In this document: piece by piece, positions 21,705-24,320 of the stretch
How positions within the stretch are numbered: position 1 is the first letter of the stretch
Layout of the letters: each line of letters begins with the position of its first letter
Source of the DNA: DATCLA01 sp036564195
Lineage (GTDB): Bacteria; Bacillota; UBA4882; UBA8346
Length of the DNA: 24,320 bases
Reading direction: 5' to 3'
NCBI GenBank assembly: GCA_036564195.1
Contig: DATCLA010000281.1
Coordinates: 1 to 24,320, forward strand
Translations under genes and position numbers: made by a program
Notes under the pieces: model-generated
The model's input: the letters and a program-made list of their open reading frames with translations, nothing else
Told to the model about the DNA's origin: nothing
The model's database searches: none

Positions 21705-22769
21705 TTAAAATTCCCGGTACTCTTTAACTACATACCGTGAACTCATCAAAGCAAGTAAACTCCGGTAATCCGGCAGAAACCGGATGGTTTGGCCAACTTG
21801 GAACCGGCCTTCACCGGCTAATACCAGATAATCGCTGTTACCGCCGAGCACCTTAACTCCCGGTTCCAAGGGCCGCAGGCCTGCCGCTGGACTGTCCTGT
21901 TCTCCCAGATTGATTAAGAGCCGGACTCCGGCATCTAATTCGGAAAAATCAGGAATCCGACCAAAGGCGTCCCGTCCCACCGGTCCGTAAGGTTTTCCCG
22001 GCTTCCATTGAACTTGCAGGATTTCAGCCTCAACACAGAAAGCGTCGCTAAACAGGTCCGGTAGGATTGTACCATGTAAAGTTTCTCTGCCTAAGAGGAT
22101 TGCTTCGCCAATCCGCAAATGATTAACCCCCGGCGGGAGGGACCGGTCATAAAGTAACGGTAGACTGCTGGAATTTCCTCCGGACACATACTGAACCGGT
22201 AGATCGAATTCCGACCGCAACTCTTCCGCCAGCTCCACCAGCCTGGTTAGTGCGGCACTGGTTGGCTGCGCTCCGGCAAAACAGGAAAAGTTAACCCCGA
22301 CTCCGATCACTTCAAGATGGTTAAGGTTCCGGCAGCCAGCTGCCAAAGCTGGTAAGTCAGCCTCCATCACTCCTTCCCGTAAATCACCCTGATCCACCAT
22401 TAAAAAAACCTGGTGGCGCCGGGCTTTTCCCCTGGCATAGTAGTCGAGTGCTTTCAAGGTGGCCAACTCTGCATTAAGACTAGCGTCGGCAAACTCCACC
22501 GTGGTTGCGGCAGTACTCAACGAAGGTAGGCGGAGCAGAAGTTTGGTTAACCCGGGGTATTTGGAGAATTCAAGCAAGTTTTCCCAACGCGAATCACCCA
22601 GTTCGTCCATTCCGGCTGCGCGGAGATGGGCTACAATCTGCCTGTCACCGGCCAGACCCTTCACAACTACATTGAGCTTAATCCCGGCGGATTGGCAATG
22701 CTGTCGGATAGTCTGAAAATTATGCACTAGCTTCTTAAGATTGATAATTAATCGCGGTAAGTTACTCAT
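21705..22769 (-). CDS. Alanine/ornithine racemase family PLP enzyme
   Basis: A 354-residue protein with the fold-type III PLP barrel of the alanine racemase N-terminal family. It resembles the ornithine racemase (Orr) group closely: INLKKLVHNF at the start, K37 in VVVKGLAGD as PLP lysine, then LMVDQGDLREGV, YVSGGNSSSLPLL and LRIGEAILLGRETLHG. The C-terminal part (about 240-350) has EILQVQWKPGKPYGPVG, VLGGNSDYL and LDYGALL-like LPDYRSLLALMSSRYV. The N-terminal extension from the GTG at 22799 lacks a good ribosome binding site, so the ATG at 22769 is taken; it overlaps the rarA stop codon (ATGAGTAA) by 8 nt. No ornithine-fermentation genes are here, so the substrate is uncertain. Confidence 0.85.
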   Translation of the reverse strand: MSNLPRLIINLKKLVHNFQTIRQHCQSAGIKLNVVVKGLAGDRQIVAHLRAAGMDELGDSRWENLLEFSKYPGLTKLLLRLPSLSTAATTVEFADASLNAELATLKALDYYARGKARRHQVFLMVDQGDLREGVMEADLPALAAGCRNLNHLEVIGVGVNFSCFAGAQPTSAALTRLVELAEELRSEFDLPVQYVSGGNSSSLPLLYDRSLPPGVNHLRIGEAILLGRETLHGTILPDLFSDAFCVEAEILQVQWKPGKPYGPVGRDAFGRIPDFSELDAGVRLLINLGEQDSPAAGLRPLEPGVKVLGGNSDYLVLAGEGRFQVGQTIRFLPDYRSLLALMSSRYVVKEYREF

Positions 22770-24108
22770 TTTCTGCGGTTGTTTCCTTTTGCGGAGCACT
22801 GGAAAGCGTCTGCAAATATTTTAAGATTACTGCTTCATAGCCCCGTCCGGTTGGTTGATAATAACGTTTTCCCACCAAATTATCAGGGGCGTATTGTTGG
22901 TTTACGTAGCCGCCGGGATAATCATGGGGATATAAGTACCCTACTCCGTCACCGAGTTGTTTTTGAGCGCCGCTATGAGAAGAATCCCGAAGATGGGCCG
23001 GAATCTCCCGATTTTCCAATTCTTGAAGATCGGCCATGGCCTGATGGATGGCTTTACAGGAGGCATTAGACTTGGGGGCGGTGGCAATATAGATCGCTGC
23101 CTGAGCCATAATTATCTGGGCTTCCGGCATCCCTACCATCTCGACAGCCTGTGCCGCCGCAGTGGCTACCAGTAACGCCCGCGGGTCGGCATTGCCCACG
23201 TCTTCAGCGGCATGGATCATCATCCGCCTGGCGATAAACTTCGGGTCTTCACCGGCTGTCAGCATCCGCGCTAGATAGTACACCGCCGCATCCGGATCGG
23301 AACCACGCATTGACTTAATAAATGCCGAAATAGTGTCATAATGGGCTTGCCCGTTCTTGTCATAAATTACCGGCCGTTGCTGGATACAATCGGTTATAAT
23401 TTCTAAAGTAAGATGGCGTTCCCGGGTAGTTGGGTCAGCTTTAGTGGTTAAGGTCGCCAGTTCTAATGCATTTAGAGCGATCCGGGCGTCGCCGTTGGCG
23501 ATATTTACCAGGTGTTCTAAAGCCGGTTCATCAATTTTCACCCGGTATTCCGCCAAACCCCGCTCCGGGTCAGCAATGGCCCGGCGCACGATCTGTTTTA
23601 ATTCTGCGGTGCTCAGGGCTTTTAAACGAAAGATCATGCTGCGAGAGATTAACGGAGCGTTCACTTCATAGAGGGGATTTTCGGTGGTAGCACCGATCAA
23701 GATCACTGTTCCGGCCTCTACCGCCGGTAAAAGTGCATCTTGTTGTCCTTTATTGAAACGGTGAATTTCATCAATAAATAAGATGGTCTTTTGACCATAA
23801 TAATCAAAACGTTCCTTTGCTTCGCCGATCACCCGCCGAATATCCGCCACTCCGGCAGTGACCGCATTGAGTCTTTCAAATTTGGCCCGGGTTGTTAAGG
23901 CGATAATCTCGGCCAAAGTAGTCTTACCGGTGCCGGGCGGGCCGTAAAAGATTAGAGAACTGATCCGGTCGGCCTCAATAGCGCGGCGCAAGAGCCGCCC
24001 TTCGCCCACGATCTCTTCCTGCCCAACGAATTCCGCTAAATTACGCGGACGCATTCGGGCAGCTAACGGCAGTTCCTGCGGTGAATTTTGAGCTGAAAAC
24101 AGATCCAT
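22762..24108 (-). CDS. rarA: Replication-associated recombination protein RarA (MgsA)
   Basis: An AAA+ ATPase related to clamp loaders that acts at stalled replication forks. The protein has 448 residues. It begins MDLFSAQNSPQELPLAARMR, as usual. Walker A is GPPGTGKTT (about 56-64), Walker B LFIDEIHRF (about 110-118), then sensor 1 GATTEN and an arginine finger in ISRSMIF. The C-terminal tetramerisation domain has AVYYLARMLTAGEDPKFIARR and ends with YLYPHDYPGGYVNQQY. A GTG at 24120 shares its G with the ribosome binding site TGGAG, so the ATG at 24108 is preferred, 11 nt downstream. It overlaps the racemase-like gene by 8 nt. A possible promoter lies at 24158-24187. Confidence 0.97.
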   Translation of the reverse strand: MDLFSAQNSPQELPLAARMRPRNLAEFVGQEEIVGEGRLLRRAIEADRISSLIFYGPPGTGKTTLAEIIALTTRAKFERLNAVTAGVADIRRVIGEAKERFDYYGQKTILFIDEIHRFNKGQQDALLPAVEAGTVILIGATTENPLYEVNAPLISRSMIFRLKALSTAELKQIVRRAIADPERGLAEYRVKIDEPALEHLVNIANGDARIALNALELATLTTKADPTTRERHLTLEIITDCIQQRPVIYDKNGQAHYDTISAFIKSMRGSDPDAAVYYLARMLTAGEDPKFIARRMMIHAAEDVGNADPRALLVATAAAQAVEMVGMPEAQIIMAQAAIYIATAPKSNASCKAIHQAMADLQELENREIPAHLRDSSHSGAQKQLGDGVGYLYPHDYPGGYVNQQYAPDNLVGKRYYQPTGRGYEAVILKYLQTLSSAPQKETTAENE

Positions 24109-24157
24109 GGTCAGATTCACTCCAATCCCGATTCAGTATGTTGTCAAATCAATTCTA

Positions 24158-24187
24158 AATATACATCTTCCCTACGAAAAAGATCAA
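24158..24187 (-). promoter_or_regulatory. Candidate rarA promoter
   Basis: On the minus strand, TTGATC (24187-24182) is followed after 18 nt by TATATT (24163-24158). The start would be near 24151, about 43 nt before the ATG. The match is moderate. Confidence 0.4.
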
Positions 24188-24304
24188 ATAAAACTGTTGC
24201 CTTATTTAAAAATAGCTTTGCTTCGGGAGCAGTCGGTCCTCCTTTAACGGCAAGTATTTTAGCTGCTTTTACAGGTTTTACCGGTCGATTTTACCCTTTT
24301 TTAC

Positions 24305-24313
24305 TGGTATAAT
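24305..24313 (+). promoter_or_regulatory. Extended -10 box at the right edge
   Basis: TGGTATAAT is a perfect extended -10 (TGNTATAAT) on the plus strand, 7 nt from the window end. The -35 region (TCGATT at 24285-24290) is poor. It may drive a divergent gene outside the window. Confidence 0.3.
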
Positions 24314-24320
24314 TCAGGAT

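Noticed and set aside
1..24320. CRISPR arrays, tRNA or rRNA genes, riboswitches, toxin-antitoxin or defence cassettes
   Set aside because: No regularly spaced repeats, cloverleaf or conserved rRNA segments, no recognisable aptamer in the leaders, and no gene pair with toxin-antitoxin or defence domains were found by reading.

Overview
The window looks like chromosomal DNA of an anaerobic, fermentative member of the Bacillota (Clostridia/Limnochordia-like). The signs are strong AGGAGGTG-type ribosome binding sites, GTG and TTG starts, a YqeH/YqeG pair, the Bacillus/Clostridium order ruvX - DUF1292 - mltG, the clostridial order rrf2 - nifS - nifU - mnmA, and a bifunctional AdhE behind Rex-type operators. 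CCG and CGG codons are common although intergenic DNA is AT-rich. No rRNA, tRNA, CRISPR array, phage or intact mobile element was seen. The species cannot be named from this sequence.

Layout. Nearly everything is on the minus strand, so it is transcribed from right to left. Left edge: the 3' end of an NMT1/THI5-like ABC transporter binding protein (+), converging on an ACT-domain gene (-). Positions 991-4754: adhE with its terminator, two Rex-like operators and aroE. Positions 4755-6723: an AT-rich stretch with two poorly known genes, a membrane protein with a PH-like domain (+) and an orphan gene (-). Positions 6724-9985: yqeH, yqeG, hslO and a metallo-beta-lactamase-fold hydrolase, tightly overlapped. 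Positions 10050-12141: mltG, a DUF1292 gene and ruvX. Positions 12155-16849: an aldo/keto reductase with two 4Fe-4S motifs, a baseplate-J-like single-pass membrane protein and a large phosphatase-like polytopic membrane protein. The last two are translationally coupled behind a strong predicted promoter. Positions 16971-18356: an AI-2E family transporter and a small YtxH-like protein. Positions 18455-21555: the Fe-S/thiolation operon (Rrf2 regulator, cysteine desulfurase, scaffold, tRNA 2-thiouridylase) with a strong promoter and a 29-nt dyad at its head. Positions 21705-24108: an ornithine-racemase-like PLP protein overlapping rarA.

How the parts work together. AdhE re-oxidises NADH by making ethanol, and the Rex-like sites suggest NADH-responsive control. 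NifS supplies sulfur to NifU for cluster assembly and to MnmA for s2U34, and the Rrf2 protein probably senses cluster status and controls its own operon. YqeH, RuvX, RarA and Hsp33 are housekeeping factors for ribosome assembly, DNA processing and redox protein quality control. MltG and the two large membrane proteins point to envelope work.

The least described parts are the coupled membrane-protein pair at 13099-16849, the orphan gene at 5652-6455, and two diverged copies of an intergenic element (751-821 and 11546-11613). Both copies share an exact 16-mer and lie about 110-115 nt upstream of minus-strand genes; they may be remnants of the same insertion sequence end.
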